A stretch of 64,000 bases of DNA from Hymenobacter lucidus (GCF_020447265.1 NZ_JAJADR010000001.1:186001-250000), one strand, 5' to 3'. Counted from the stretch's first letter, positions 46,386 through 55,049 are shown. Numbers and translations: made by a program. The notes: generated by a model from the letters alone, not told the origin.

Positions 46386-46505
46386 ACGTCATGGCGACCA
46401 GCGGGAGACATCTCGCGTGCCATGGTAAGTAGATTACTCCGGCAACCTCAGCCCGCGAGATTGGCTACGCCTTCCTTCGGTTCCTCGGCAAGCTCGGAAT
46501 GACGT
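46386..46505. repeat. 120-bp palindromic intergenic element
   Basis: It begins ACGTCAT and ends ATGACGT. Inner arms CATCTCGCG (about 46410) and CGCGAGAT (about 46454) are also complementary. The right arm reads, in reverse, as ATTCCGAGCTTGCCGAGGAA, a sequence type seen as a dispersed repeat in related genomes. It lies in the fdhD to DUF7009 gap and contains no gene. Confidence 0.6.
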
Positions 46506-46533
46506 TCTTTTAAATGACGGGTTTTTATAAGCA

Positions 46534-47403
46534 TCATACCCGAATACGCCACGCGCCGCAGTAAATATTGTAGCGCTGCTGGCGCACGAAGCCCAGCAGC
46601 GTCATGCCAAAGTCGTGGGCGGCGCGCACGGCCAGGCTGCTGGGGGCACCCACGGCGGCCAGCACCGGAATGCCCGCCACGGCCGCCTTTTGCACCAACT
46701 CAAACGAAGCCCGCCCGCTTACGAGCAGCACTACGTTGTGCAGCGGCAGCCACTCGTGCAGCAGCGCCGCCCCAATTACCTTGTCCAGCGCATTGTGCCG
46801 ACCCACATCTTCGCGCAGCAGCAGCAGCTCGCCGGTGGGCGAAAACAGGGCCGCTGCGTGCAGGCCGCCGGTTTGCTCAAACAACGCCTGAGCCGCCCGC
46901 TGCCGCTCCGGTAGCTCGTGAATAATGGCCGCTTCCACGTACGGCCCGTCGGTGGGCAGCACCGGGCAGGAGGCGGCATGCACCGCGTCGATGCTGGTTT
47001 TGCCGCACACCCCGCAGCTGCTGCTGGTATAGAAATGCCGTTCCAGGCGGGGCAGGGCCACGGCTACGGTTTCGGCCAGCTCGGCCCGCACCACGTTTTC
47101 GCGCTCCTCGTCCTTGGTCACGTCGGGGCAGTAGCGGATGCCGGCCAGCGCGGCGCGGCTGTGAATGATGCCTTCGGTAAGCAGAAAGCCAGCGGCCAGC
47201 TCCATATCGTGGCCGGGTGTGCGCATGGTAATGGCCAGGGTGCGGTGCTCGCGCTGCCCGGCCGGCCCGTAGCCCAGCCGGATTTCCAGCGGCTCCTCGG
47301 CCGCCACCACGTCGGAGGCTTCGGTGGCCTGCGTGCCCGCCACGCGCTGTACCGTGCAGTAGTCGTAGCTGGTGGGGGGCAGAAAAACGGGCGGGGTGGG
47401 CAT
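46534..47403 (-). CDS. fdhD: Formate dehydrogenase sulfurtransferase FdhD
   Basis: A 289-residue accessory protein that moves sulfur from a desulfurase to the molybdenum cofactor of formate-dehydrogenase-type enzymes. It shows the conserved CxxC at C130 and C133 (SSCGVCGKTS), GHDMELAAGFLLTEGII and REDVGRHNALDKVIG. The start is the Met before PTPPVF; the longer frame upstream lacks family similarity and would overlap the moeB promoter region. Placed upstream of the molybdoenzyme on the same strand, its probable client. Confidence 0.95.
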   Translation of the reverse strand: MPTPPVFLPPTSYDYCTVQRVAGTQATEASDVVAAEEPLEIRLGYGPAGQREHRTLAITMRTPGHDMELAAGFLLTEGIIHSRAALAGIRYCPDVTKDEERENVVRAELAETVAVALPRLERHFYTSSSCGVCGKTSIDAVHAASCPVLPTDGPYVEAAIIHELPERQRAAQALFEQTGGLHAAALFSPTGELLLLREDVGRHNALDKVIGAALLHEWLPLHNVVLLVSGRASFELVQKAAVAGIPVLAAVGAPSSLAVRAAHDFGMTLLGFVRQQRYNIYCGAWRIRV

Positions 47404-47603
47404 TGGTGGGTTGTTAATTGTTAACTGTTGGATGATAACACTGCCCCGCGGATACGTACTTGCCCCGGAATAGGAGAATAACTTTCGGTTTGCCCGTAAG
47501 TTTGGAAAGCAACCTCCGATATGCCGTATGCCAGGGCCAGATACTGCGGCCCTGCTACCGATGCTGTCATAAAATTCAACCATCAGCCTTCAACATTCCT
47601 GTA

Positions 47604-48713
47604 ATGCTTACTCCCGACGAACGCCAACGCTACCAGCGCCATCTGCAGCTGCCCGAAATAGGGGAGGCCGGGCAGGAAAAGCTGAAAGCCGCCCGGGTGC
47701 TGGTAGTGGGTGCCGGCGGCCTGGGCTGCCCGGTGCTGCAATACCTGGCTGCCGCCGGCGTGGGCACCCTGGGCATTGCCGACGGCGACCAGGTGGAAAT
47801 GAGCAACCTGCAGCGCCAGATTCTGTTTGGGCCGGCCGAGCTGGGCCAGAACAAAGCCGAAGCCGCCGCCCGCGCCGTGCAGCGCCTCAACCCGCTGGTG
47901 CAATGCGAAGTAACGCCCCGCCGCGTAGATGTGGCCGCCGTGCGCGAGCTGGTAGCCCGCTACGATGTGGTGGTGGATGGGTCCGACAACTTCCCGACCC
48001 GCTACTTGCTCAACGACGCCTGCGTGAGCCTGAACAAGCCCCTGATTTCGGGTGCCATCTACAAGTTCGAGGGCCAGGTTTCGGTATTCAACTACCAGGG
48101 CGGACCCACGTACCGGTGCTTGTTTCCGCAGCCGCCCTCGGCCGCCGAAGCACCCAACTGCTCGGTTATCGGGGTGCTGGGCGTGCTGCCGGGGCTGGTG
48201 GGCTGTGCCCAGGCTACGGAGGTACTCAAAGTCATTCTGAGCCTCGGCGACGTGCTCAGCGGCCGACTCTGGCTTTTCGACGCCCTCTCGTTTCAGACCC
48301 GTACACTACGCTTTGCCCGCCAGCCCGAGCGGGCCGCCATCAACCTCGATACCGCCGACGCGGCCGACTACGCCGAGCTGTGCCAGTCGGCCGTAGCGGC
48401 TATTTCGCCCCAGGAGCTACAGAAGCAGTTAACGTCCGAAGTGCCGCCGTTTCTGCTCGACGTGCGCGAGTTGTCCGAATACGAAGCGGGCCACCTGGCT
48501 GGCGCTTCCCTTATTCCGCTGAGCAGCCTGAGCCAGCACATCAACGAGTTGCCGCACCACCATCCCATCGTAGTGTATTGCCGCAGCGGCCGGCGCAGTG
48601 CCCTGGCCATTCAGGAGCTGCAGCAGCAGCACGGCTTCGATAACCTGCTGAACCTGAGTGGCGGTATCCAGTCCTGGGCCGAAAAGGTCGACCCGGCTAT
48701 GCCCGTGGGGTAG
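47604..48713 (+). CDS. moeB: MoeB-rhodanese molybdopterin-synthase adenylyltransferase
   Basis: A 369-residue two-domain protein. Residues 1-260 form a ThiF/MoeB E1-like domain with GAGGLGCP (36-43), the nucleotide contact DGDQVEMSNLQRQ and a Cys in NCSVIG (C186) at the usual catalytic place. Residues about 275-365 are a rhodanese domain with the persulfide Cys in CRSGRRS (C326). It adenylates the C-terminal Gly of MoaD and probably supplies sulfur. The two CxxC zinc pairs of E. coli MoeB are absent (PTYRC instead of CYRC). TAAGTTTG at 47497-47504 may be its -7 element. Start is the ATG before LTPDERQRY. Confidence 0.92.
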   Translation: MLTPDERQRYQRHLQLPEIGEAGQEKLKAARVLVVGAGGLGCPVLQYLAAAGVGTLGIADGDQVEMSNLQRQILFGPAELGQNKAEAAARAVQRLNPLVQCEVTPRRVDVAAVRELVARYDVVVDGSDNFPTRYLLNDACVSLNKPLISGAIYKFEGQVSVFNYQGGPTYRCLFPQPPSAAEAPNCSVIGVLGVLPGLVGCAQATEVLKVILSLGDVLSGRLWLFDALSFQTRTLRFARQPERAAINLDTADAADYAELCQSAVAAISPQELQKQLTSEVPPFLLDVRELSEYEAGHLAGASLIPLSSLSQHINELPHHHPIVVYCRSGRRSALAIQELQQQHGFDNLLNLSGGIQSWAEKVDPAMPVG

Positions 48714-48718
48714 AGGAA

Positions 48719-48791
48719 GTAGCGTGAGCTGGGTAGTTCGCGCATCGGAACGATAATCGTTCAGCCACGCGAACTACCCAGTTCGCGCTAC
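48719..48791. repeat. 24-bp inverted repeat behind moeB
   Basis: Arms at 48719-48742 and 48768-48791 share GTAGCG-GA-CTGGGTAGTTCGCG with two mismatches and a 25-base loop. No T-run follows, so it looks more like a REP-type element than a terminator. It lies between moeB and the molybdate permease on the same strand. Confidence 0.65.
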
Positions 48792-48814
48792 AAGAAATTT
48801 TAGCTCGACTTGCT

Positions 48815-49996
48815 TTGCCTTCCGTTCACCTGCCTTCCAACATTCAACCCGCTACGCCTGCCCGCCGCATCCGCTTCGACCGGAACGAGCTGGCCGGGGC
48901 TTTCGGGGACTTGGGCACCGATCTGCCGCTGCTCATCGGCGTCATTGCGGCCTCCGGCGTCGATAGTGCCGGGCTGCTCATCGTGTTTGGGCTGCTCCAG
49001 ATGTTTTCGGGCTTCTGGTACGGTATGCCCATGCCGGTGCAGCCACTCAAGGCCTTTGCCGCCCTGGTTATTGCCCAGAAAATTCCCGGCCGTATCATCT
49101 TCGGCGGCGGACTGGCTATTGGGGTAAGCATGCTGGTACTGTCCGTCACGGGCCTCATTGATGCCCTGGCCCGGCTCATTCCCAAGCCCGTGGTGCGCGG
49201 CATTCAGTTTGGGTTGGCGTTGCAGCTGGCTACGCTGGCTTTGAAAGAATACGTGCCCGCCGATGGCGCCCCCGGCTACGCCCTGGCCGCCGCCGCGTTT
49301 GTCGTCACGGTGCTGCTGCTCGGCAACCGCCGCTGGCCGGCCTCGCTGCTGGTTATCCTGCTGGGAATCGTTTACGCGCTGGTTTTCAAGCTTGACCTGG
49401 CTACCGCCCAAAAGGCCATTGGCCTGCACCTACCCAGCTGGCACGTACCGCAGCGCGCCGACATCCTCACCGGGGCCCTATTGCTGGCCCTGCCCCAGAT
49501 TCCATTGTCGCTCGGCAACTCCATTCTGGCCACCCGCCAGGTCATTCACGACCACTACCCCGAAAAGCAGGTCACGGTGCGCCAGATCAGCTTTACTTAC
49601 GGACTCATGAATGTAGTAGCGCCGTTTTTCGGGGGCTTTCCGGTATGCCACGGCTCGGGCGGTATGGTAGGGCACTACGCGTTTGGGGCCCGCACCGGCG
49701 GCTCGGTTATTCTCTACGGCGGCTTGTTCCTGGTGCTCGGCCTGTTTTTCAGCCAGGGCTTTGCCGACATCGTCCAGATTTTCCCCCTCCCCATTCTGGG
49801 CGTGCTGCTGCTCTTCGAAGCCCTCACCCTGGCCACGCTCCTGCGTGACCTGACCACGAGTAAAGCCGACCTGACGGTGGCCTTGCTCGTGGGCGTGCTG
49901 TGCAGCGGCCTGCCCTACGGCTATCTGGTGGGCCTGGTAGTGGGCACGGCCGTGTACTACGCCATGCGCCGCGGCTGGGTGGGCTTGGGGAAGTAA
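48815..49996 (+). CDS. MOT1-type molybdate/sulfate permease
   Basis: A 393-residue protein with about ten hydrophobic segments. The motifs GAFGDLGTDLPLL, PMPVQPLKAFAA and GGFPVCHGSGGMVGHYAFGA are characteristic of the MOT1 branch of the SulP-like superfamily, which transports molybdate. There is no STAS domain, as expected for MOT1. Surrounding Moco genes support molybdate as substrate. No ATG lies in a good place; a TTG at 48815 is the best visible start, so the true N-terminus is uncertain by a few residues. Confidence 0.87.
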   Translation: MPSVHLPSNIQPATPARRIRFDRNELAGAFGDLGTDLPLLIGVIAASGVDSAGLLIVFGLLQMFSGFWYGMPMPVQPLKAFAALVIAQKIPGRIIFGGGLAIGVSMLVLSVTGLIDALARLIPKPVVRGIQFGLALQLATLALKEYVPADGAPGYALAAAAFVVTVLLLGNRRWPASLLVILLGIVYALVFKLDLATAQKAIGLHLPSWHVPQRADILTGALLLALPQIPLSLGNSILATRQVIHDHYPEKQVTVRQISFTYGLMNVVAPFFGGFPVCHGSGGMVGHYAFGARTGGSVILYGGLFLVLGLFFSQGFADIVQIFPLPILGVLLLFEALTLATLLRDLTTSKADLTVALLVGVLCSGLPYGYLVGLVVGTAVYYAMRRGWVGLGK

Positions 49997-50017
49997 GCGG
50001 CGGGCTGCAATGCAGTA

Positions 50018-50222
50018 GTAGCGGAGCCTCAAAACAAATGTTTCCGAACTCTGCTACTGTTGCGGAGCCCGAAAACGAATATTTATAAGCTCTGGAACAG
50101 TTGCGGAGAACAAAAACGAATGTTTCCGAGCTCCGCACCAGTAGCACTGACTAAAAACGAATATTTCTGAGCGTTGCTACAATAGCTGAGCTCAAAAACA
50201 TTCGTTTTTAGTCAGTGCTACT
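50018..50222. repeat. Five tandem 41-bp quasi-palindromic repeats
   Basis: Units start at 50018, 50059, 50100, 50141 and 50182, each 41 bases. Each opens with a form of GTAGCGGAG, has a core like AAAACGAATATTT and closes with CTCTGCTAC, the near-complement of the opening. The fifth unit has the core in inverted order, and with unit four it forms a perfect 22-bp stem (50141-50162 with 50200-50221). The array fills the gap between the convergent permease and clpP genes. It has no spacers and is not CRISPR. Confidence 0.85.
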
Positions 50223-50233
50223 AGTAGGGCTAC

Positions 50234-50932
50234 CTATTCCTTGCCGCGCTCCAGCACTTCGTCGATCAAGCCGTACTCCTTCGCCTCGTCGGCGCGCATC
50301 CAGTAGTCACGGTCCGAGTCGTCGTGGATCTGCTGGTAGGTCTTGCCGGTGCGGTCGGCGTAAATCTGGTAGAGCTCCTGGCGCAGCTTCACCACTTCCC
50401 GGGCCGTTATTTCAATATCGGCCGAGGGGCCCTGCACGCCGCCCGAGGGCTGGTGAATCATGACGCGGGCGTGGGGCAGGGCCGAGCGTTTGCCGATGGC
50501 CCCGCCGCAGAGCAGAAAGGCCCCCATCGAAGCGGCCAGGCCGGTGCAAATCGTGGCTACGTCGGGATTCACGTACTGCATCGTGTCGTACATGCCCAGG
50601 CCGGCGTACACTGAGCCACCGGGCGAGTTGATGTAGAGCAGGATGTCCTTCTTGGCATCGACGGACTCCAGAAACAGCAGCTGGGCGTTGATGATGTTGG
50701 CAATATTGTCGTCGACGGCCTGCCCCAGAAAGATAATCCGATCCATAATCAGGCGCGAAAACACGTCGATTTCGGCAAAGCGCGTGGGCCGCTCCTCAAT
50801 GACGGAGCGCGTCATGCCCGTAACCTGGGGGTAAAACCGGCCTTCGAGCTGGTGCTGGTACCGGTCGATGTTGGATCCGGCAACGCCCTGGCCGTGCACG
50901 GCAAATTTTCGGAATTCCTGGGAGTTCAGCAT
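50234..50932 (-). CDS. clpP: ATP-dependent Clp protease proteolytic subunit
   Basis: A 232-residue serine protease subunit that assembles into the ClpP tetradecamer and degrades proteins fed by ClpX or ClpC. Catalytic triad: Ser135 in GLAASMGAF, His160 in MIHQPSGG and Asp209 in SDRDYWM. The N-terminal region is about 25-30 residues longer than in E. coli ClpP, which is common in Bacteroidota. The start Met before LNSQEF is chosen because earlier codons are not family-like. clpX is not adjacent. Confidence 0.95.
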   Translation of the reverse strand: MLNSQEFRKFAVHGQGVAGSNIDRYQHQLEGRFYPQVTGMTRSVIEERPTRFAEIDVFSRLIMDRIIFLGQAVDDNIANIINAQLLFLESVDAKKDILLYINSPGGSVYAGLGMYDTMQYVNPDVATICTGLAASMGAFLLCGGAIGKRSALPHARVMIHQPSGGVQGPSADIEITAREVVKLRQELYQIYADRTGKTYQQIHDDSDRDYWMRADEAKEYGLIDEVLERGKE

Positions 50933-51020
50933 TGTAAAAGAGGGGAAAGAAGGGACAAGAGAAGCCCGGCCGCCTTGCATACAAGGCAGAATAGGGAGTA
51001 AAAAGCTGGAAAAGGAAAGA

Positions 51021-51320
51021 CTACTGGCTGGCTCTGGGCTGGCGACTAAATACCCGGCGCAGGTGATTGGTGGTCGTTTGCAGCCAGTCGCGCCGCCGGG
51101 TCTGCCGCTCGAATCGGCGGTGAATCAGCTCCAGCTCGTGGCGCAGCTGCCGGCGGCCGGCTTCGTGCAAAGCCTGATAGAGCTGCTGCTGGGTAGCGGC
51201 GTCGGCGGCCAGCTCGGCGTCGGTGAGGAGCTGCACGCGCCACTGCGCGGCTTCCGCCGCCGTGGGCCGGCCCAGCAGGTGGTGCTCGATGAGCTGCAGA
51301 CGTTCGAGGGCGGGGCGCAT
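51021..51320 (-). CDS. Small partner protein of the ECF sigma factor
   Basis: A 99-residue, strongly helical, Arg/Gln-rich soluble protein that starts four bases after the sigma factor stop on the same strand. [19 protein letters not shown] resembles the opening of cytoplasmic anti-sigma-like proteins found behind Bacteroidota ECF factors, but there is no zinc motif and no membrane segment. Inference from position: it modulates the sigma factor. No firm family. Confidence 0.65.
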   Translation of the reverse strand: MRPALERLQLIEHHLLGRPTAAEAAQWRVQLLTDAELAADAATQQQLYQALHEAGRRQLRHELELIHRRFERQTRRRDWLQTTTNHLRRVFSRQPRASQ

Positions 51321-51324
51321 GGCG

Positions 51325-51885
51325 TTAGTGGGCTACAGCGTGGGCCACGGCCGTGCGCACCGACTTGCGCAGGCGCTCCAGGCACTTAAACTTCTGCACC
51401 GTGGCCGAGCGGATGCTACCGTAGTTCAGGCGGCCGGCAATCTGCTCCAGGGGCTGCTGGAAGTAGTAGAAGGCCAGCAGCAGGTTCTGGCACCGCTCCC
51501 CGAGCTGGGCTACGTAGTCGAGCACCGGCAGAGAATCCCGTCCATCAGCAGCCGGCTCAGCTTCCTCGGCCATGTGCTGGGCGTGTTCCTCACTCAGGTC
51601 GGTGAGGGGCAGCTGGCTCCGGCGGTTCAGCTCCCGCCGCCAGAGGTTGCGCACAATGCCCAGCAGGTAGGTGCTCACCGACGACGAAAGCACGAAGCTT
51701 TCGGCCGCGGCTTTTTCGTAAAATACAATCAGCGCATCCTGAAATACGTCTTTGGCATCGGACGCCGAGCCGCCGTGCTGCTGCACGTAGCGACGCACCA
51801 GCGGGAAAGTGCGCTGGTAAATCCGGGTGAGGGTTGGTTCGCGCTGGGTAAGCAGCGCGTGCCGCAGAGAGGCCGAAGTTTCCAT
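51325..51885 (-). CDS. ECF-type RNA polymerase sigma factor
   Basis: A 186-residue sigma-70 family protein with region 2 (GGSASDAKDVFQDALIVFYEKA) and a region 4 helix-turn-helix (QPLEQIAGRLNYGSIRSATVQKFKCLERLR). No region 3, so it is of the extracytoplasmic-function class. The linker after region 2 contains an acidic stretch (EEHAQHMAEEAE). Co-transcribed with the small gene downstream. Its target promoters cannot be read here, and no self-like promoter was recognised upstream. Confidence 0.88.
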   Translation of the reverse strand: METSASLRHALLTQREPTLTRIYQRTFPLVRRYVQQHGGSASDAKDVFQDALIVFYEKAAAESFVLSSSVSTYLLGIVRNLWRRELNRRSQLPLTDLSEEHAQHMAEEAEPAADGRDSLPVLDYVAQLGERCQNLLLAFYYFQQPLEQIAGRLNYGSIRSATVQKFKCLERLRKSVRTAVAHAVAH

Positions 51886-51976
51886 GAGTGCTGAGCCGGA
51901 CGAGTGAGGAGGTTCTACTGGTTAATCAGCGTTTGGCGCAAGTATCACCCGGAACCGGTAAAAAAAAGTTGCTTCG

Positions 51977-52783
51977 CTACGGCCGGCCCAGAATTTCCTG
52001 GACTGCCCGCTGATAGTCGGGGTTGCTGGTCATGCCGTTGTGGCCCGCCCCGGCCAGCGTGATAAACTGGTCCTGGGGCTTTAGTAATGCTTTGAGTCGC
52101 AGGGTAGTTTGGTAGTCGATTACCTCATCATGCTCGCCGTGGAAGATAACAACGGGGCACTTCACCCGGGGCAGCACCGCATCGGTGCCCAAGGGGTAGC
52201 GCACGATAAAGCCCGGCACCCAGGGGTAATGCTGCCGGGCGGTAGCCCGCATACTGAAGTAGGGTGCCTGCAGCAGCAGCAGCCGGGGGTGCTGCTGGGC
52301 CGCCAGCCACGCCGCCGCGCCGGTGCCCAGGGAGTAGCCCAGAATGATGATCTGCTCCTCGGTAAACTGGGTCAGTAGCTGCCGGTAAGCCACCTGCACG
52401 TCGCTCAGAAACTGCTCCTGACTGCTGATACTGCCGCCGCTTTTGCCGTAGCCCCGGTAGTCGAGCATAAACACGCTGTAGCCGAGCCGGGTGTAGAGCG
52501 TGGCCGCGTCGCCCCAGCTGTCGAGGGCACCGGCATTGCCGTGCAGGTAGAAAATTATTCCGCGCGGGGCCGATGAGTCGGCGGGGAACAGCAGGCCGTG
52601 CAGGCGGGTGCCGTCGGGAGTGGTTATCCAGCGCTCCTCGGCTGGGTGGACGAAGCTGAAGCGGTAGTCGGCGGGCAGCTTGGTGGGTATAAATAAAAGG
52701 CGCTCCTGCTTGAAATACAGCACCACCAGCACCGCCACGTACAGCAGCGCCACAACCCCAACAATTCCGAACAAGACCTTCAT
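51977..52783 (-). CDS. Membrane-anchored alpha/beta hydrolase
   Basis: A 268-residue hydrolase with an N-terminal membrane helix (about 3-25). The nucleophile elbow is GYSLGTG, the oxyanion loop YLHGNAG, the acid sits in HGEHDEVIDY and the His in GAGHNG. This arrangement and length fit the YfhR/ABHD13-like family, whose substrates are mostly unknown. It faces either side of the inner membrane; orientation is not clear. Confidence 0.85.
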   Translation of the reverse strand: MKVLFGIVGVVALLYVAVLVVLYFKQERLLFIPTKLPADYRFSFVHPAEERWITTPDGTRLHGLLFPADSSAPRGIIFYLHGNAGALDSWGDAATLYTRLGYSVFMLDYRGYGKSGGSISSQEQFLSDVQVAYRQLLTQFTEEQIIILGYSLGTGAAAWLAAQQHPRLLLLQAPYFSMRATARQHYPWVPGFIVRYPLGTDAVLPRVKCPVVIFHGEHDEVIDYQTTLRLKALLKPQDQFITLAGAGHNGMTSNPDYQRAVQEILGRP

Positions 52784-52844
52784 AGCAGCTAAGGTTACGA
52801 AGTTTCCGCCGTTTCCGCCGTGGTTAAGCTGCCGTTTCTCTAGC

Positions 52845-53006
52845 TGTCCTTGCGAGGCGAAGCCCTTGCAATCCGTCCTCTGAAATGTGCCGAGTGTCCT
52901 AATGTGAAAAGCCCTTTCCTGCTTGTGAAGGAAAAGGCTTTCTGGTAAAAGGTCAGGTCGTACTGCGCAGAAGACGGATTGATGCCGCTTGATGCGCGGA
53001 ATGACA
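52845..53006 (+). repeat. MITE-like element, copy A
   Basis: A 162-bp element with imperfect terminal inverted repeats of about 34 bases (52845-52878 and 52973-53006), beginning TGTCCTTGCGAGG and ending GGAATGACA. It aligns end to end, in inverted orientation, with the element at 58185-58343; similarity continues into the CACATT-rich flank up to the moaA stop. It contains no gene and has an internal A-T rich hairpin. Confidence 0.8.
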
Positions 53007-53060
53007 CGAGTTTGGCATTAGCACATTACCCACATTCCACCACATCAGTACATTAAAAAG

Positions 53061-54068
53061 CTATCCGCCAATCGTGCTCATCGACTCGAAGCTGAGCTGA
53101 TGCACCGGGCGCTGCCGCTCGGCCTCGAAGCCGTTGGCGGCGCGGTGGCGGAAAGCGGCGGCCAAGGCAGCGGCTACTTCGGTATCGGAGGAGCCGCCGC
53201 GCAGCAGGGCCCGCACGTCGAGCACGCCCTGGTCGTAGAGGCAGGTTTTGAGGCCACCTTCGGCCGTGAGGCGCAGGCGGTTGCAGGTGCCGCAGAAGGT
53301 GCGCGAGTAGGCCGCAATAATGCCGATGCGGCCCTGGTGGCCGGCGGCGGTGTAGTGCGAAGCCGTGTCGCCGGGCTTGGTAGCAATGGGCGTGAGCTGA
53401 CCCAGATGCTGCTCCAGATGCTCCCGGATGCGCAGGTGGCTCCACGGAATCTGGATGGCACCGTGGCTGCCGCCGTTGAAGGGCATTTCCTCGATAAAGC
53501 GCACGTCTACGGGCAGCTCGCGGGTTAGCTCGGCCAGGGGCACGAGGTCCTCGATGTTCTGCCCGTCCATTACCACGGCGTTTATCTTGACCTTGATACC
53601 GGCCGCCAGCAGGGCATAAAACGTGTCGAGCACCCGGGGCAGCTCGTCGCGGCGGGTGATGCGGGCAAACCGGGCACGGTCGAGCGTGTCGAGACTCAGG
53701 TTCACGGTGCGGATGCCCAGGCGGGCCAGCTCCGGAATGTGGGGTGCGGTGAGCACGCCGTTGGTAGTCAGGCTGATATCGTTGATGCCGGGAATCTCGC
53801 TGAGGCGGCTGATGAAGGGCACTAAGTCGCGGCGCACGAATGGCTCCCCGCCGGTGAGGCGTACTTTGCGCACGCCCAGGCCAGCCAGAATGCCCACTAC
53901 CCGCTCCATTTCCTCGTAAGTCAGCAGCTCCTGCTTGGGCAAATACTGGATGCCTTCCTCGGGCATGCAGTAAAAGCAGCGCAAATTGCAGCGGTCCGTA
54001 ACGGCCAGGCGCACGTATTCCAGCGGCCGGCCGTGGTTATCGAATAAAACAGGAGAAGCAACGGACAT
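53061..54068 (-). CDS. moaA: GTP 3',8-cyclase MoaA
   Basis: A 335-residue radical-SAM enzyme that starts molybdopterin synthesis by rearranging GTP. The N-terminal cluster is C27-xxx-C31-xx-C34 (RCNLRCFYC), the SAM site follows with LTGGEPFVRRD, and the second 4Fe-4S cluster is in FCGTCNRLRLTAEGGLKTC. The chain ends in the conserved Gly-Gly tail needed for activity. The Met before SVASPV is used; a Met eight codons upstream is possible. MoaC, its partner enzyme, is encoded 2.2 kb away. Confidence 0.96.
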   Translation of the reverse strand: MSVASPVLFDNHGRPLEYVRLAVTDRCNLRCFYCMPEEGIQYLPKQELLTYEEMERVVGILAGLGVRKVRLTGGEPFVRRDLVPFISRLSEIPGINDISLTTNGVLTAPHIPELARLGIRTVNLSLDTLDRARFARITRRDELPRVLDTFYALLAAGIKVKINAVVMDGQNIEDLVPLAELTRELPVDVRFIEEMPFNGGSHGAIQIPWSHLRIREHLEQHLGQLTPIATKPGDTASHYTAAGHQGRIGIIAAYSRTFCGTCNRLRLTAEGGLKTCLYDQGVLDVRALLRGGSSDTEVAAALAAAFRHRAANGFEAERQRPVHQLSFESMSTIGG

Positions 54069-54203
54069 AAACAGCAGCGGAAAAAATAGCAACTACTGCC
54101 TCAACGCAGACAGCAGGTAAAGGATGCCGAACAAAAAACCGGCAATCGGCTTTTCTGTTCCGGCGCCGGCCGCGTATACTGCCTCCGGAGTACAGACAAA
54201 CAA

Positions 54204-54446
54204 ATGAAACTGAAAATTGCGCTTTTTGGCATTGCCAAAGAAATAGTCGGCAGCTCCTCGCTCGACCTCGACACACCCGACGCCCAATCGGTGGCCGGCC
54301 TGATAACCCAGCTGCGTACCCGCTACCCGGCCCTGAACGAGCTAACCAGCTTTGCCGTGGCCGTCAACAGCGACTACGCCGCCGACGACTACCAGCTGCA
54401 GGAGCGCGACGAAGTAGCCCTGATTCCGCCGGTGAGCGGGGGGTAA
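54204..54446 (+). CDS. moaD: Molybdopterin synthase small subunit MoaD
   Basis: An 80-residue ubiquitin-like sulfur carrier. It ends in the obligatory Gly-Gly (VSGG), which MoeB adenylates and which then carries the thiocarboxylate. ALIPPVSGG is the usual tail. It shares a forward transcript with moaE, 17 bases downstream, and is divergent from moaA across 135 bases. Confidence 0.95.
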   Translation: MKLKIALFGIAKEIVGSSSLDLDTPDAQSVAGLITQLRTRYPALNELTSFAVAVNSDYAADDYQLQERDEVALIPPVSGG

Positions 54447-54463
54447 ATTCTTAATCCTAGATA

Positions 54464-54880
54464 ATGCACATACATCTTACCGACCAGCCCATCGACGTGG
54501 CCGCCGTGCTGGCGTCCGTGCAGGACGATGGGGCCGGGGCCGTCAACACGTTTATCGGCACCGTGCGCAACCAGAGCACTGGCCGCCGCGTGGTGCGTCT
54601 CGACTACGAAGCCTACGATGCCATGGCCATCAAGCAGATGCGGCGCGTGGCCGAGCAGGCCCAGGAAAAGTGGCCCATGCTGCGCCAGGTGGCCGTTACG
54701 CACCGCAAGGGCCGCCTCGAAATCGGCGACGTAGCCGTCGTCGTGGCCGTTTCCACGCCCCACCGCGCCGACTCCTTTGCCGCCTGCCAGTACATCATCG
54801 ACACCATCAAGCAGGTAGTGCCCATCTGGAAAAAGGAAGAGTACGAAGACGGCTCCGTGTGGGTAGCCGCCCACCCGTAG
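54464..54880 (+). CDS. moaE: Molybdopterin synthase large subunit MoaE
   Basis: A 138-residue catalytic subunit that adds two sulfurs to precursor Z using MoaD thiocarboxylate. It shows GAVNTFIGTVRNQSTGR, LDYEAYDAMA and the active-site lysine stretch VPIWKKEEY. Normal length. Its 3' end is followed 12 bases later by a palindromic element. Confidence 0.95.
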   Translation: MHIHLTDQPIDVAAVLASVQDDGAGAVNTFIGTVRNQSTGRRVVRLDYEAYDAMAIKQMRRVAEQAQEKWPMLRQVAVTHRKGRLEIGDVAVVVAVSTPHRADSFAACQYIIDTIKQVVPIWKKEEYEDGSVWVAAHP

Positions 54881-54891
54881 GTCGGTTTTAC

Positions 54892-55049
54892 AGCTAGAAA
54901 ACCGGTTCCCCTCCTCAGATGAGGAGGGGCTAGGGGTGGTTGATACGCCAGAACGAGTTTTAGGCTAGAGCTAATTCTAAAAGTCGTTCGACCATTTCAA
55001 TCACCCCTAGCCTCTCCTTGAAAAAAGGAGGGGAGCTGGTTTTCTAGCT
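54892..55049. repeat. 158-bp element with ~60-bp terminal inverted repeats
   Basis: The ends read AGCTAGAAAACC and its complement. The arms continue through CCCCTCCT and GGCTAGGGGTG toward a short non-repeated centre, so the whole piece can fold into a long hairpin. Its right end supplies the stop codon and last Ser codon of the reverse-strand mobA gene (55044-55049). A short hairpin with the same GAGGAG core occurs near 63605. Confidence 0.8.

Noticed and set aside
50018..50222. CRISPR array
   Set aside because: Units are contiguous without spacers, are themselves degenerate and no cas gene is nearby.
54069..54203. Molybdenum-cofactor riboswitch ahead of moaA or moaD
   Set aside because: The 135-base divergent gap is too short and shows no matching multi-stem architecture by eye.
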